Part shown: positions 1 to 9,114 of the stretch, piece by piece
Layout of the letters: every line of letters begins with the position of its first letter
Position numbering within the stretch: the first letter of the stretch is position 1
From: Rhodococcus opacus B4
GTDB taxonomy: Bacteria; Actinomycetota; Actinomycetes; Mycobacteriales; Mycobacteriaceae
DNA length: 64,000 nt
Assembly (NCBI RefSeq): GCF_000010805.1
Contig: NC_012522.1
Span: 3,472,001-3,536,000, forward strand
Direction: 5' to 3'
Program-made: the position numbers and the translations under genes
The notes under the pieces: generated by a model
Database searches by the model: none
What the model was told of the DNA's origin: nothing
What the model saw: the letters and a program-made list of their open reading frames with translations, nothing else

Positions 1-1
1 C

Positions 2-442
2 CCGAACCCCGTATCCCCCGAGGGCATGAAAGTCTTCCTCGACCGGTACCGCGCCAAGTTCGGCGACCTGATCGTCGACGACCTCACCCTGCACGAGGGC
101 GGCCACGCCAGCCTCGAACGCGCGCTCCCACTCGAGCCGAACCGCATGGTGAGCTACGACTACCGCGGCGGGTTCACACCCTCCGGAACTCCGACCACCC
201 GGAAGGTCGACACCCCCGTGTTCGACCTGTCGACGCTGAACCTCGACCGGATCGGCGGAACGGTCGCGGGCGCCCCGGTGAGCCTGAATGTCCCCGACGG
301 AAAAGTCAGTCACATCTCGTTCCAGACCGACAACGGAGGCCCCACCGTGTCGATCTACGTGAACAACGAGTTCAGCGAGAGCGGACACATGGAACTCACC
401 CCGTCCGGTGAACCTCTCAGCGTCCGCCCCTTCGGCCGATAG
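2..442 (+). CDS. C-terminal part of DUF1707-type membrane protein paralogue (5' end outside window)
   Basis: The reading frame is open from the first bases of the window, so the gene starts upstream; 146 residues are visible. They align along their whole length with the C-terminal half of the next gene: a shared stretch beginning P-N near the left edge, then FLDRYRAKFGD against FLAEYRAEYGD, VPDGKV against VPDGTV, and SGHMELTPSGEPL against SGHMVVGFDGEPF. The ATG at 26 is therefore an internal methionine. Only seven bases separate its stop from the next start, so the two genes form a tandem duplicated pair. The domain has no function known to me; by analogy with the neighbour it is probably the extracytoplasmic part of a membrane-anchored protein. 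Confidence 0.75.
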   Translation, partial: PNPVSPEGMKVFLDRYRAKFGDLIVDDLTLHEGGHASLERALPLEPNRMVSYDYRGGFTPSGTPTTRKVDTPVFDLSTLNLDRIGGTVAGAPVSLNVPDGKVSHISFQTDNGGPTVSIYVNNEFSESGHMELTPSGEPLSVRPFGR

Positions 443-449
443 GACGCAG

Positions 450-1241
450 ATGTCCAGGACCCCACTCGCCGGCATCCGCGCCCGCGACTCCGACCGCGCC
501 GACACGTGCGGGCTGCTCGACGCCGCACTGGCCGACGGCCAGCTGTCCGCCTCGGAACACGCCTCCCGCACCTCCACCGCGATGCGGGCGAAGACGTTCG
601 GCGAACTCGAACGCCTGATCGGGGACCTTCAGATCCCCAGCCGGCTCGCGGCCAGCCCCGTCGTGTCGCCGCGCCGCCGCCGGTCGCCCCGCCGATGGGT
701 GTACGCCGCGATCCTCGTTGTCGCCGCGGCCGCCGTCGGCGGGATCGCCGGAGCCGTCGCGAACAGCGATCTCGGCCCGTCGAAATCGGTGCCGAACCTG
801 ACCACCGGCGCCGGCCTGCACTTCTTCCTCGCCGAGTACCGCGCCGAGTACGGCGACACCGTCGCCGACGAACTCGGCCTCTACCCGGAACACGCCGTCG
901 TCGACCGGCCGGCCTCCGGCAACTCCAGACAGTCCGACTCCTACCTCTACGACGGCGAGTTCGACGACTGGGGCAGCTCCTCCAGCCGCCCCGCCGACGA
1001 GAGGTCCTTCGACCTCGGCACCGTCGACCAGGTCGCGATCGCCGGACTCCTCGCCGGAGCACCCGAAACCCTGCGGGTCCCCGACGGGACGGTGGAGATC
1101 GTGTCCTTCCGCTACGAACCCGGCTCCGACGACGGATCGCCGACCATCTCCATCCACGTGAAGAACGCCGACGGCAACAGCGGGCACATGGTCGTCGGAT
1201 TCGACGGCGAGCCGTTCGACATCTACCCGTACGAGGACTGA
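450..1241 (+). CDS. DUF1707 domain membrane protein
   Basis: A 263-residue protein. Residues about 5-60 fit DUF1707 (IRARDSDRADTCGLLDAALADGQL followed by an ELERLIGDL ending), a short actinobacterial domain usually found at the N terminus of membrane proteins. A basic stretch (PRRRRSPRR) then precedes one hydrophobic segment at about residues 90-110, and a C-terminal domain of about 150 residues is homologous to the truncated gene upstream. The start at 450 follows an AGGA motif and lies just after the upstream stop; a start further upstream would run into the neighbour. Predicted topology is cytoplasmic DUF1707 with an exported C-terminal domain. The molecular role is unknown. Confidence 0.75.
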   Translation: MSRTPLAGIRARDSDRADTCGLLDAALADGQLSASEHASRTSTAMRAKTFGELERLIGDLQIPSRLAASPVVSPRRRRSPRRWVYAAILVVAAAAVGGIAGAVANSDLGPSKSVPNLTTGAGLHFFLAEYRAEYGDTVADELGLYPEHAVVDRPASGNSRQSDSYLYDGEFDDWGSSSSRPADERSFDLGTVDQVAIAGLLAGAPETLRVPDGTVEIVSFRYEPGSDDGSPTISIHVKNADGNSGHMVVGFDGEPFDIYPYED

Positions 1242-1254
1242 AAGTCCGGCGGCC

Positions 1255-1300
1255 GTTCGCCGTCGCCGGGGTTCGCCGTCGCCGGGGTTCGCCGTCGCCC
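1255..1300 (+). repeat. 16-bp tandem repeat, about 3 copies
   Basis: The unit GTTCGCCGTCGCCGGG is present at 1255-1270 and again at 1271-1286. A third copy from 1287 runs into the larger 79-bp repeat, with its last bases changed. It starts 14 bases after the stop of the DUF1707 gene. It looks like slippage-type duplication, and no function is evident. Confidence 0.8.
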
Positions 1301-1369
1301 AATGTGACATCCGTTCAGTCAGACGGCACCGGTGTGACATTCGGCGACGCAGCCACCGGTACCCGACCA
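1291..1369 (+). repeat. 79-bp direct repeat, copy 1
   Basis: This copy differs from copy 2 (1386-1464) at only two of 79 positions. Each unit has an internal imperfect inverted repeat, with CGCCCAATGTGACA near the left end facing TGTGACATTCGGCG near the middle, and an inner CCGT/ACGG pair, so its transcript could fold into a hairpin. It lies in the 342-bp gap between the DUF1707 gene and the PadR gene. Confidence 0.85.
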
Positions 1370-1385
1370 CCGCCCGACCACCCCC

Positions 1386-1464
1386 GCCGTCGCCCAATGT
1401 GACATCCGTTCAGTCAGACGGCACCGGTGCGACATTCGGCGACGCACCCACCGGTACCCGACCA
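1386..1464 (+). repeat. 79-bp direct repeat, copy 2
   Basis: Second copy of the unit at 1291-1369, offset by 95 bp with a short C-rich spacer. The rest of this gap holds the PadR promoter region and no further open frame that I can support. Confidence 0.85.
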
Positions 1465-1518
1465 GGGTCGACAACCTGCGACGGCTTGTCCCATGTATCG
1501 AGCGGGCGTATCGTCCTA

Positions 1519-1535
1519 TATATCGGTGCGATATA
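1519..1535. promoter_or_regulatory. Probable operator of the PadR regulator
   Basis: TATATCGGTGCGATATA is a perfect inverted repeat with 7-bp arms and a 3-bp centre. It lies about 50 bp upstream of the PadR start, in a locally AT-rich patch that is unusual for this genome and suits a promoter. PadR regulators usually bind short palindromes at their own promoter, so autoregulation of padR-ino1 is a reasonable inference. Confidence 0.55.
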
Positions 1536-1583
1536 GTTTTGAATCGCATCACACGGTTAGGTCGGGCGACTCAGGGGGTGGAC

Positions 1584-2141
1584 ATGCTCGAATTGGCAAT
1601 TCTCGGGCTGCTCCACGAGTCACCCATGCACGGATACGAGCTACGCAAACGGTTGACGGGACTCCTGGGCGCTTTCCGCGCCTTCTCCTACGGTTCCCTC
1701 TACCCGACGCTCCGACGCATGCAGGCAGACGGACTGATCGCCGAGGACGCAGGTCCTCCGGGGACCGTCAAGCGTCGCGCCCGCCGCGTCTACCAGCTCA
1801 CGCCGATCGGCAAGGAGCGGTTCAAGGAACTGGTCGCCGACACGGGTCCGCAGAACTACACCGACGATGGATTCGGCGTTCATCTCGCCTTCTTCAGCCG
1901 CACCCCCGCCGAGGCGCGGATGCGGATTCTCGAAGGCAGACGACGCCAGGTCGAGGAGCGCCGGGAGGGGCTTCGAGACGCGATCGGCAGAGCGAGCGGC
2001 ACGCTGGATCGCTACACCAAGCAGCTCCACCAGCTCGGCCTCGAATCCAGTGAGCGCGAAGTGCGCTGGCTCAACGAGCTGATCGCCGCCGAGCAATCGA
2101 CAGCAACACCTAAGAAAGAAGGAGAACCCGACCATGGGTGA
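1584..2141 (+). CDS. PadR family transcriptional regulator
   Basis: A 185-residue protein with the PadR winged-helix domain at its N terminus ([20 protein letters not shown], then [10 protein letters not shown] and the wing near RRVYQLT) and a C-terminal helical part (about 95-175) of the Vir-type dimerisation kind. The ATG at 1584 is chosen because [10 protein letters not shown] is the normal family start and a G-rich ribosome site precedes it; the GTG at 1578 would add only two residues. The gene overlaps ino1 by 8 bp, so the two are translationally coupled. The same padR-ino1 pairing is known in Mycobacterium tuberculosis (Rv0047c-Rv0046c). Its ligand is unknown. It probably controls itself and ino1 through the palindrome at 1519-1535. 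Confidence 0.9.
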   Translation: MLELAILGLLHESPMHGYELRKRLTGLLGAFRAFSYGSLYPTLRRMQADGLIAEDAGPPGTVKRRARRVYQLTPIGKERFKELVADTGPQNYTDDGFGVHLAFFSRTPAEARMRILEGRRRQVEERREGLRDAIGRASGTLDRYTKQLHQLGLESSEREVRWLNELIAAEQSTATPKKEGEPDHG

Positions 2142-3219
2142 GAACAGCACCGCGGTGCGCGTAGCCATTGTGGGCGTGGGGAACTGTGCCTCGTCCTTGG
2201 TTCAGGGCGTGCAGTACTACAAGGACGCCGACGAGACGGCGACCGTTCCCGGCCTCATGCACGTCAAGTTCGGCAAGTACCACGTGCGCGACGTGCAGTT
2301 CGTCGCCGCGTTCGACGTCGACGCCAAGAAGGTCGGATTCGACCTGTCCGAGGCCATCTTCGCCAGCGAGAACAACACCATCAAGATCGCCGACGTCCCG
2401 CCGGCCGACGTCCCGGTGCTGCGCGGCCCCACCCTCGACGGCATCGGCAAGTACTACGCCGAGACCATCGAGATCTCCGAGGCCGAGCCCGTCGACGTCG
2501 TCAAGGCCCTGAAGGACGCCAAGGTCGACGTGCTGGTCTCGTACCTGCCCGTGGGCTCCGAGGACGCCGACAAGTTCTACGCCCAGTGCGCCATCGACGC
2601 GGGTGTCGCGTTCGTCAACGCCCTGCCCGTGTTCATCGCCTCCGACCCCGAGTGGGCCGCGAAGTTCAAGGACGCCGGCGTCCCGATCGTCGGTGACGAC
2701 ATCAAGTCGCAGGTCGGCGCCACCATCACCCACCGCGTGATGGCGAAGCTCTTCGAAGACCGCGGCGTGCAGCTCGACCGCACCATGCAGCTGAACGTCG
2801 GCGGCAACATGGACTTCAAGAACATGCTCGAGCGCGACCGCCTGGAGTCGAAGAAGATCTCCAAGACGCAGGCCGTGACGTCGAACCTGACCCGCGACCT
2901 CGGTCCGGGCAACGTGCACATCGGCCCGTCGGACCACGTCGGCTGGCTCGACGACCGCAAGTGGGCGTACGTCCGCCTCGAGGGTCGCGCGTTCGGTGAC
3001 GTTCCGCTGAACCTGGAGTACAAGCTCGAGGTCTGGGACTCCCCGAACTCGGCAGGCATCATCATCGACGCCGTCCGCGCGGCCAAGATCGCCAAGGACC
3101 GCGGCATCGGTGGACCCGTCTACCCGGCGTCCGCGTACCTGATGAAGTCCCCGCCGGTCCAGATGGCGGACGACAAGGCTCGCGCCGAGCTCGAGGCGTT
3201 CATCATCGACGCGGAGTAA
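2134..3219 (+). CDS. ino1: Inositol-3-phosphate synthase (Ino1)
   Basis: This 361-residue enzyme converts D-glucose 6-phosphate to 1D-myo-inositol 3-phosphate with a catalytic NAD. It is the first step towards phosphatidylinositol, mannosylated lipids and mycothiol in actinomycetes. The NAD-binding loop GVGNCASS is at about residues 14-21. The family blocks [11 protein letters not shown] and [13 protein letters not shown], and the C-terminal [12 protein letters not shown], are all present. Length matches actinobacterial Ino1. The start has a good AAGAAGGAG-type ribosome site inside the end of padR. A strong hairpin follows the gene, so padR-ino1 is probably a complete two-gene unit. Confidence 0.97.
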   Translation: MGENSTAVRVAIVGVGNCASSLVQGVQYYKDADETATVPGLMHVKFGKYHVRDVQFVAAFDVDAKKVGFDLSEAIFASENNTIKIADVPPADVPVLRGPTLDGIGKYYAETIEISEAEPVDVVKALKDAKVDVLVSYLPVGSEDADKFYAQCAIDAGVAFVNALPVFIASDPEWAAKFKDAGVPIVGDDIKSQVGATITHRVMAKLFEDRGVQLDRTMQLNVGGNMDFKNMLERDRLESKKISKTQAVTSNLTRDLGPGNVHIGPSDHVGWLDDRKWAYVRLEGRAFGDVPLNLEYKLEVWDSPNSAGIIIDAVRAAKIAKDRGIGGPVYPASAYLMKSPPVQMADDKARAELEAFIIDAE

Positions 3220-3239
3220 ACACCGCGCAGCAGCAGTAG

Positions 3240-3293
3240 GGCGAATGCACCTTTCGACGTCTTCACGGCGACGAAAGGTGCATTCGCCTTTGT
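3240..3293 (+). terminator. Intrinsic terminator after ino1
   Basis: A perfect 17-bp inverted repeat, GGCGAATGCACCTTTCG at 3240-3256 and its complement at 3272-3288, is followed directly by TTTGTGTT. Position 20 bp after the ino1 stop and the T-rich tail fit a rho-independent terminator. Confidence 0.85.
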
Positions 3294-3355
3294 GTTCGAT
3301 TTCTTGTCAGACCCTCCCTCTACGGTGACACCCAGGATTCATCGAGGGAGGCGTG

Positions 3356-4606
3356 ATGTCCGACAACACTTTCGATCGCGAGATCGACGACGCCTGGACC
3401 GAGCTCCAGGACCGTCTGACCGGCTACGTGCACGCGATGGAGGACGACGACGAACTGGTGCTGCAGTCGCAGTACGACAGCGTCGACGAGGGCCTCGTCG
3501 AGACCGCCGCATGTGTGCGGTTCTTCGCCTGGGCCGGCGACAAGGTGCGGTGCGAGGTGCCGTCCAATCGCTTCCTGCACCCGGCGCGGGCGCTCACCGC
3601 GGAGGAGCACGAGCGGCTGATCGAACTCGGCTGGAACCTCCCCGACCTGTGCGGGCACGTCGACGAGGGCAACGGTTCCGCGTCGTACTACCTCGACGCC
3701 GACCGGGAGGACGCCCCCCTGCTGGCGTCGATGACGGTCACCGTGTTCCGGGAGATCTGGGACCTTCTGCATCCCTCGTTCCTGAAGGCGATCACCGGCG
3801 GCCGGGACGAGACCGCCGACTTCGGCGCCGCCGACGTCCCCGCCCAGCTGCGCGACGGCACCGGCTTGCGCGACCGTGTCGATGCCGCGGTCGAGGCCAT
3901 GCTCGAGCAGGCGCCGGGTAAGGACGCGGACGGCGACATCCTCGTCTGGGTCGGCGACCTCCCCACGTATGTGCGGGTGATCGAGGAGGACGCCCGCGTC
4001 GAGGTGTTCGCCCGCGTGGTCCACATGATCAGCGACCGCACGCGCGCAGCGGAGGCGCTCGCCGACCTCAACCGCCAGTGGCCCGACATCAAGTTCCTGC
4101 TCATCGTCGACAACGTGGTCGCCGTCATGCGCGTCGACGGATCACCGTTCGTCGCCGATCACCTGGTGTCGGTGTTCCGGATGTTCGAGCATTTCGTGGA
4201 CACCGTCGACGACGCGTTCGCCGAAAAGCTTGGCGGCAAACTCAATTCCACACCCGACGCCACGACCTCGTCCGCCGAGCACGAATGCGCGGACGAGTTC
4301 CCCGCCGCCCTCGTGACCCTGATCCACCTCGACTCAGAGAGCGGCCTCGACCCCGACGACGTCGCGGAAATCTGCGGACGCGACCGCGACACCATCCTCG
4401 AGTTCCTCCGCCTCTGTTCCGAGCAGGAAATCGAGTGGCGTCACAACGCCGAACTCGCCCGCGAGGAGGAACCCGAGGAGGCCGACATGTGCGAGGACGA
4501 GTCGAGGGCGTGGGCCAAGACGAAGGAAAGCCTCCGCGCCGCGCTGCGAGTTGTGGTGCTGCCGCACCGGACTCCGCCGCGCGGCGGGTTCCAGAACCTC
4601 GGCTAA
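3356..4606 (+). CDS. TY-Chap / YbjN-like domain protein
   Basis: A 416-residue acidic cytosolic protein without signal or membrane segments. An N-terminal part (about 1-145) and a middle part (about 165-290, with WVGDLPTYVRVIEED and FLLIVDNVVAVMRVDG) resemble the TY-Chap group, related to type III secretion chaperones and YbjN, which are thought to bind peptides or partner proteins. The C-terminal part is acidic and less conserved. ATG 3356 is preferred to GTG 3353 because it has better spacing from GAGGGAGG. The stop overlaps the ponA stop by 4 bp on the other strand. In mycobacteria an uncharacterised gene also sits between ino1 and ponA1, so the position is conserved. Function is unknown; a link to PonA is only positional. 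Confidence 0.65.
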   Translation: MSDNTFDREIDDAWTELQDRLTGYVHAMEDDDELVLQSQYDSVDEGLVETAACVRFFAWAGDKVRCEVPSNRFLHPARALTAEEHERLIELGWNLPDLCGHVDEGNGSASYYLDADREDAPLLASMTVTVFREIWDLLHPSFLKAITGGRDETADFGAADVPAQLRDGTGLRDRVDAAVEAMLEQAPGKDADGDILVWVGDLPTYVRVIEEDARVEVFARVVHMISDRTRAAEALADLNRQWPDIKFLLIVDNVVAVMRVDGSPFVADHLVSVFRMFEHFVDTVDDAFAEKLGGKLNSTPDATTSSAEHECADEFPAALVTLIHLDSESGLDPDDVAEICGRDRDTILEFLRLCSEQEIEWRHNAELAREEEPEEADMCEDESRAWAKTKESLRAALRVVVLPHRTPPRGGFQNLG

Positions 4607-6825
4607 CCCGGCAGCGGGATGATGACGCCCGGCAGGATTTCGATCTGGGTGGGCGCCGGGACGGGTGCGGGCACCGGCGGAACGGGCGGTACCGGGACGG
4701 CCGCCGGGGGCGGAACCTCGACGGGTGCGGGCGTGGGGGCACCGGGCGGCGGGACGACCCCGCTGGTGCCGGGAGCCGTTCCGTCGCCGGCGGTTTGACC
4801 GCTCCACGCCGGCACACCGGCCTGGCCGCCGATCGGGTCGGGCCACGGGAAGTCTTCCCAGTCCGTGTCGTCGAGCGCGCCGTCCATCGTGTCTTTCCAG
4901 ATGTCGGAGGGCAGACCCGAACCGTAGATCAGCCCACCCCAGGAGTTGTTGATGGCGGTCGCGTCGGCCTTGCCGATCCACACCGCCGTCGACAGCGACG
5001 GTGTGTACCCGACCATCCAGGCGTCCTTGTTCTCACCGGTGTCACCGAGTTGGGCCGTGCCGGTCTTCGCCGCGGACGGTCGTCCCCCCGCCAGCGCGTG
5101 GCCGCGCGAATAGGAGGCGATCGGCATCAGCGCCTGGCTGATGTTGTCGGCGACGGCCGCGTCGAGTCGCTGCTCGCCGGGGCTGGGCGCCCGGTCGAGG
5201 AGCACGACACCGTCGGCGGTCACGACCCGCTGCACGAAATACGGCTGGTGGTAGACGCCGGACGCCGCGAGCGTCGCATAAGCGGACGCCATGTCGATCG
5301 GCCGCGACAGGTACTGGCCGAGGACGATGCCGCCCTCCGGTTCGCCGCCGTTCTCGCTGAGCGTCTTGCCCTGCACTCCGGGGATGAATTCCGGAATCCC
5401 GGCCTTGTGGGCGGCGTCCGCGATGGCCTGCGGGCCGTTGTCCATCGACATCATCAGCCGGTAGAAGCTCGTGTTCAGCGACCGCTTCGTCGCTTCCGCG
5501 ATGGTGCACGTGCCGCAGGACTCGCCCTCCACGTTGCCGATCTGCACACTGCCGACGGTCAGCGGGGCACTGCTGAACCGGGCCGAGAGCGGGATGCCCT
5601 GATCCAATGCGGCGGCCAGTCCGAAGACCTTGAATGAAGACCCCGTCTGCAACGGCGCCTGCGCGTAGTCGAAGCCGGCGCCGTCCTCGCCGCCGTAGTA
5701 CGCGCGCACACCGCCGGTGCGCGGGTCGATGGACACGACCGCGGTCCGCAGCGCGGGATCCTCACCCTCGAGGTTGTCGTGGACGGCGTCGATCGCGGAC
5801 TGCTGCGCCCTCGGATCGATCGTGGTGGTGATCTGCAGGCCCTCGGTGTTGAGGGTCTGCTCGGAGATCCCCGCATCCGACAGCTCGCGCAGCACCTGGT
5901 TGCGGATCAGGCCGTCGGGGCCGGGCGCGGAGTTGGCGTCGGTGGGCCGGTTGGACGGCGCCGTGAGCGGGAACTCCGCGGCGCTGCGGTCCTGCTGGCT
6001 GAGCACACCCATCGAGACCATGCCGTCGAGGACGTAGTTCCACCGCGCCTGCAGCTGGTCGAGGTTCGCTTCGGGGTCGAGGTAGGACGGGCTCTGGATC
6101 ACCGAGGCGAGCACCGCGCCCTCGGCCACGGTGAGGTCGCCGACCGGTTTGTCGAAGTACGCGCGCGACGCCGCCTCGATGCCGTACGCGCCGCGACCGA
6201 AGTAGATGGTGTTGAGGTAGGCGGCGAGAATCTCGTCCTTCGACCACTCGCGGGCCATCTTGGTGGAGATCACGAGTTCCCGCATCTTCCGGTACACGTT
6301 GCGGTCCGCGCCGACCAGCACGTTCTTGACGTACTGCTGGGTGATCGTCGACCCGCCACCCGCGCTTTCCTTGCCGAGGACGTTGTCGCGGGCGGCGCGC
6401 ATGAAACCGGTGACCGAGAACCCGGGGTTGGAGTAGAAGTTGCGGTCCTCCGCCGACAGGACGGCGTCACGGACGTGCTGGGGAATGGCGTCGAGCGCGA
6501 TCTCGGTGCGGTTGCCCTCGGGCGGGATCACCTTGGTCAGTTCGGTGGTGCCGTCGGCGGCGAAGACGGTGGCCACCTGGTTGGTCTTCATGTCCGACGG
6601 CCGCGGGACCTCGGCCCGGATGTAGCTGACCAGGAAGACGACGAGCGGGATGACCAGCAGCAACGCGATCACGACCAGGCTCACCCGGCGGACCGTGCGC
6701 CACCGGTTAGGCGTCTTCGTCCCGCCCGGTGGTGGGGTGCTCGTGGCGGCCGAACCGTCGTCTGCGGGCGGTGTGTCTCCCGGATCGGAGGCACGATTGT
6801 CCGTCGCGTCGTTGCCAGAACTCAC
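4603..6825 (-). CDS. ponA: Bifunctional penicillin-binding protein PonA (class A PBP)
   Basis: A 740-residue cell-wall synthase. A cytoplasmic Pro/Thr-rich head (1-45) is followed by one membrane anchor (about 47-68). The glycosyltransferase 51 domain has EDRNFY with catalytic Glu126, then GGSTITQQYVKN and AAYLNTIYFGRGAYGIE. The transpeptidase domain has SSFK (Ser396, Lys399), SLN (449-451) and KTGT (587-590). The tail after about 670 is rich in Pro/Ala/Val, as in mycobacterial PonA1. It polymerises lipid II and cross-links the peptides on the outer membrane face. The GTG start at 6825 has GGGAG eight bases upstream. Gene context matches M. tuberculosis ponA1, hence the name. Confidence 0.93.
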   Translation of the reverse strand: MSSGNDATDNRASDPGDTPPADDGSAATSTPPPGGTKTPNRWRTVRRVSLVVIALLLVIPLVVFLVSYIRAEVPRPSDMKTNQVATVFAADGTTELTKVIPPEGNRTEIALDAIPQHVRDAVLSAEDRNFYSNPGFSVTGFMRAARDNVLGKESAGGGSTITQQYVKNVLVGADRNVYRKMRELVISTKMAREWSKDEILAAYLNTIYFGRGAYGIEAASRAYFDKPVGDLTVAEGAVLASVIQSPSYLDPEANLDQLQARWNYVLDGMVSMGVLSQQDRSAAEFPLTAPSNRPTDANSAPGPDGLIRNQVLRELSDAGISEQTLNTEGLQITTTIDPRAQQSAIDAVHDNLEGEDPALRTAVVSIDPRTGGVRAYYGGEDGAGFDYAQAPLQTGSSFKVFGLAAALDQGIPLSARFSSAPLTVGSVQIGNVEGESCGTCTIAEATKRSLNTSFYRLMMSMDNGPQAIADAAHKAGIPEFIPGVQGKTLSENGGEPEGGIVLGQYLSRPIDMASAYATLAASGVYHQPYFVQRVVTADGVVLLDRAPSPGEQRLDAAVADNISQALMPIASYSRGHALAGGRPSAAKTGTAQLGDTGENKDAWMVGYTPSLSTAVWIGKADATAINNSWGGLIYGSGLPSDIWKDTMDGALDDTDWEDFPWPDPIGGQAGVPAWSGQTAGDGTAPGTSGVVPPPGAPTPAPVEVPPPAAVPVPPVPPVPAPVPAPTQIEILPGVIIPLPG

Positions 6826-6957
6826 TTACACACTCCCGGTCAGTTATCCGGTCACGGAGGATCGTCGCACCCACCCGTACGTATGTTATGTGAATGGCCG
6901 TCAGTGTGATGTGCGGCGCGCTATCGCTCAGCAACTATCCGTACCGACCGGACTGTT

Positions 6958-7149
6958 TCAGCGCACCCGATTCCGGGCGGTGATCGCCAGCCCCGACAGC
7001 ACCAGGCACCCGAGCAGCACCAGCGCGGGCGTGACGCCGGGATCGCCGCGGAAGACCTCGACGACCGCGGCGACGAACGCCATGACCGTGAAGAACCCGA
7101 GAATCCCGATCAGAACCTCGAGCCGCTGCCGCTTCGCCACCGGATGCAT
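6958..7149 (-). CDS. Small membrane protein at the end of the sugar transporter operon
   Basis: A 63-residue protein with two hydrophobic segments (about 12-29 and 39-56) separated by a short charged loop with GDPG, and a basic C terminus. It starts nine bases after the SugB stop on the same strand, so it is probably cotranscribed with the transporter. Small two-helix proteins are often found in this position in actinomycetes, but I know of no established role. The next 130 bases down to ponA contain only the ponA promoter region. Confidence 0.65.
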   Translation of the reverse strand: MHPVAKRQRLEVLIGILGFFTVMAFVAAVVEVFRGDPGVTPALVLLGCLVLSGLAITARNRVR

Positions 7150-7158
7150 GGAGCGCGC

Positions 7159-8052
7159 CTAACTCTTCACGCCGCCGGCCGTCAGGCCCGACACGATGCG
7201 ACGCTGGAACAGCAGCACCATGATCACCAGCGGAATGGTGACGATCGTGCCGGCCGCCATGATCGCCGCGTACGGGACGACGTGCGGGTCGTTGCCGGAG
7301 AACCGGGCGATGGCGACCGTGACGGGTTCGGTGGCGTCGCTGGAGAGCTGGCTGGCCAGCAGGTATTCGTTGACGGTCGCGATGAACGCGAGGATGGCCG
7401 TCGTGAACAGGGCCGGCGCCGCGAGCGGCAGCATCACCAGCCGGAACGCCTGCCCGCGGCTGGCGCCGTCGATACGGGCCGCCTCCTCGAGTTCCCAGGG
7501 AAGTTCCTTGAAGAACGACGTCAGTGTGTAGATGGTGAGCGGCAGGACGAACGAGATGTTCGGGATGATCATCGCCTGGTACGTGCCGATCCAGCCGATG
7601 TTCGTGAACAGCTGGAACAGCGGGGTGACCAGGGCGACGACGGGGAACATCGACGCCCCGAGCACGATGCCGACCACCACGTACTTGAACCGGAACTCGA
7701 TGCGGGCCAGCGCGTAGGCGGTGAAGATGCCGACGGCGAGCGCGATGACGGTGGTGATGCCGCCGATGATCATGCTGTTGACGACGGCCCGGGTGAAGTT
7801 GTTGCCGCTGCTCGTCGACAGTGCGTTCTGGAAGTTCTCGAGCGTGACGTGTGTGGGCCACGGGGTGGTGTCGAACGTGTAGTCCGGGTCGCGGAACGCC
7901 GTCACCATCATCCAGTAGAACGGCGCGAGCCCCCAGACCAGGATGATCGCGACACCGATGTAGATGCGGGAGTTCTTGAACGCGAGCCGCTTCGGACGGT
8001 TGCGGGCGGGAGGTTTGCTCGGGAGTTCGAGCTCCGGGGCGCGGTGGGTCAC
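7159..8052 (-). CDS. sugB: Sugar ABC transporter permease, SugB-like
   Basis: A 297-residue permease of the MalG type with about six membrane helices. The EAA coupling loop that contacts the ATPase is seen as EEAARIDGASRGQAFRLVMLPLAAPAL near residues 190-215. A short charged N terminus precedes the first helix (IYIGVAIILVWGLAPFYW). The GTG start at 8052 overlaps the upstream TGA in a GTGA junction, typical of translational coupling. It forms the channel with SugA. Substrate specificity rests on the binding protein, which is most like trehalose-binding LpqY, so trehalose or a related disaccharide is the best guess. Confidence 0.88.
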   Translation of the reverse strand: MTHRAPELELPSKPPARNRPKRLAFKNSRIYIGVAIILVWGLAPFYWMMVTAFRDPDYTFDTTPWPTHVTLENFQNALSTSSGNNFTRAVVNSMIIGGITTVIALAVGIFTAYALARIEFRFKYVVVGIVLGASMFPVVALVTPLFQLFTNIGWIGTYQAMIIPNISFVLPLTIYTLTSFFKELPWELEEAARIDGASRGQAFRLVMLPLAAPALFTTAILAFIATVNEYLLASQLSSDATEPVTVAIARFSGNDPHVVPYAAIMAAGTIVTIPLVIMVLLFQRRIVSGLTAGGVKS

Positions 8053-9098
8053 GGCTTCGGGCCCTTTCGCTGGGCTTCCTGAGTTTCGACGGCGTTGGCG
8101 CCGAGGAATTTCACCAGCACGAAGGCGACCGCGAAGATCAGGAGGAACGTGATGGTCGAGAGTGCGGACGCGCTGTTGAACCCTTGCCGCACCTGGTCGA
8201 CCACGAGGATCGACACCGTCGTGGTGGCCGGGTTGCCGCCGGTCAGGATGGCGGGCAGGTCGTACATGCGGAGGGCGTCCATCGTGCGGAACAGGATCGC
8301 GACCATCAGCGCCGGCTTCACCAGCGGCAGCGTGATCTGCCGGAACCGCTGCCAGGCGGAGGCCCCGTCGACCCGCGCCGCCTCGTACACGTCCTGCGGG
8401 ATCATCTGCAGGCCGGCGAGGATCAGCAGGGCCATGAACGGGGTGGTCTTCCAGACGTCCGAGATGATCACCGCGAATCGGGCCGGCCAGGCATCCGACG
8501 TCCACAGGATCTCGGTGCCGAGGAGGCGGTTGGCGATGCCGTCGTAGGCGAAGATGAAGTACCAGAGCTTGGCGGTGACCGCGGTCGGGATGGCCCACGG
8601 GATCAGGACCGCCGCGCGGAGCAGGGCGCGGCCCTTGAACGTCTTGCCCATGATGATCGCCATCCACAGGCCGATCGCGACCTCGAGGGTCACCGTGACG
8701 ACGGTGAAGAACGCGGTGTTCCCGACCGCCGACCAGAACTGGGATCCGAGCGTGCCGGGCGGGCACGCGACCGCCACCCCGCTCGGGGACGTGCACTGCT
8801 GAAGAATCCAGTGCGTGTAATTGGTGAGTCCGGCCCAGCCGCCCTCGACGAACATGCCGGTCGACGGATCGAGTCCCGCGTCCTTCTGGAACGACATCAC
8901 CACGGCCCGGACCACCGGGTAGCCGATGACGACGGCCAGCACGACCAGGGTCGGCACCACCAACAGCCACGCGCGACGACCGCTCAGCCCGCTGCTTCGC
9001 GTGTTCGCGCTCTTCTCACGCGAACCGCGGCCGGGGTCGGAACCCCCGGCCGCGGGACGGGCCGGCGCTCCACTGGTGGTCCCAGTCGGAACGGCCAT
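8049..9098 (-). CDS. sugA: Sugar ABC transporter permease, SugA-like
   Basis: A 349-residue permease of the MalF type. A long Gly/Pro/Ser-rich N-terminal tail of about 45 residues precedes the first helix (LLVVPTLVVLAVVIGYPVV). A periplasmic loop with paired cysteines follows (QQCTSPSGVAVACPPG). The EAA loop YEAARVDGASAWQRFRQITLPLVKPAL is near residues 250-275. ATG 9098 is chosen because TCAGGAGTG lies just upstream; longer in-frame extensions would overlap the lpqY end. It lies 16 bp after lpqY and overlaps sugB by 4 bp. It pairs with SugB in the inner membrane. Confidence 0.88.
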   Translation of the reverse strand: MAVPTGTTSGAPARPAAGGSDPGRGSREKSANTRSSGLSGRRAWLLVVPTLVVLAVVIGYPVVRAVVMSFQKDAGLDPSTGMFVEGGWAGLTNYTHWILQQCTSPSGVAVACPPGTLGSQFWSAVGNTAFFTVVTVTLEVAIGLWMAIIMGKTFKGRALLRAAVLIPWAIPTAVTAKLWYFIFAYDGIANRLLGTEILWTSDAWPARFAVIISDVWKTTPFMALLILAGLQMIPQDVYEAARVDGASAWQRFRQITLPLVKPALMVAILFRTMDALRMYDLPAILTGGNPATTTVSILVVDQVRQGFNSASALSTITFLLIFAVAFVLVKFLGANAVETQEAQRKGPKP

Positions 9099-9114
9099 GT
9101 TCACTCCTGATGCT

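Noticed and set aside
26..442. ATG 26 as a real gene start
   Set aside because: The frame is open to the left edge and the residues before the ATG already align with the paralogue at 450-1241.
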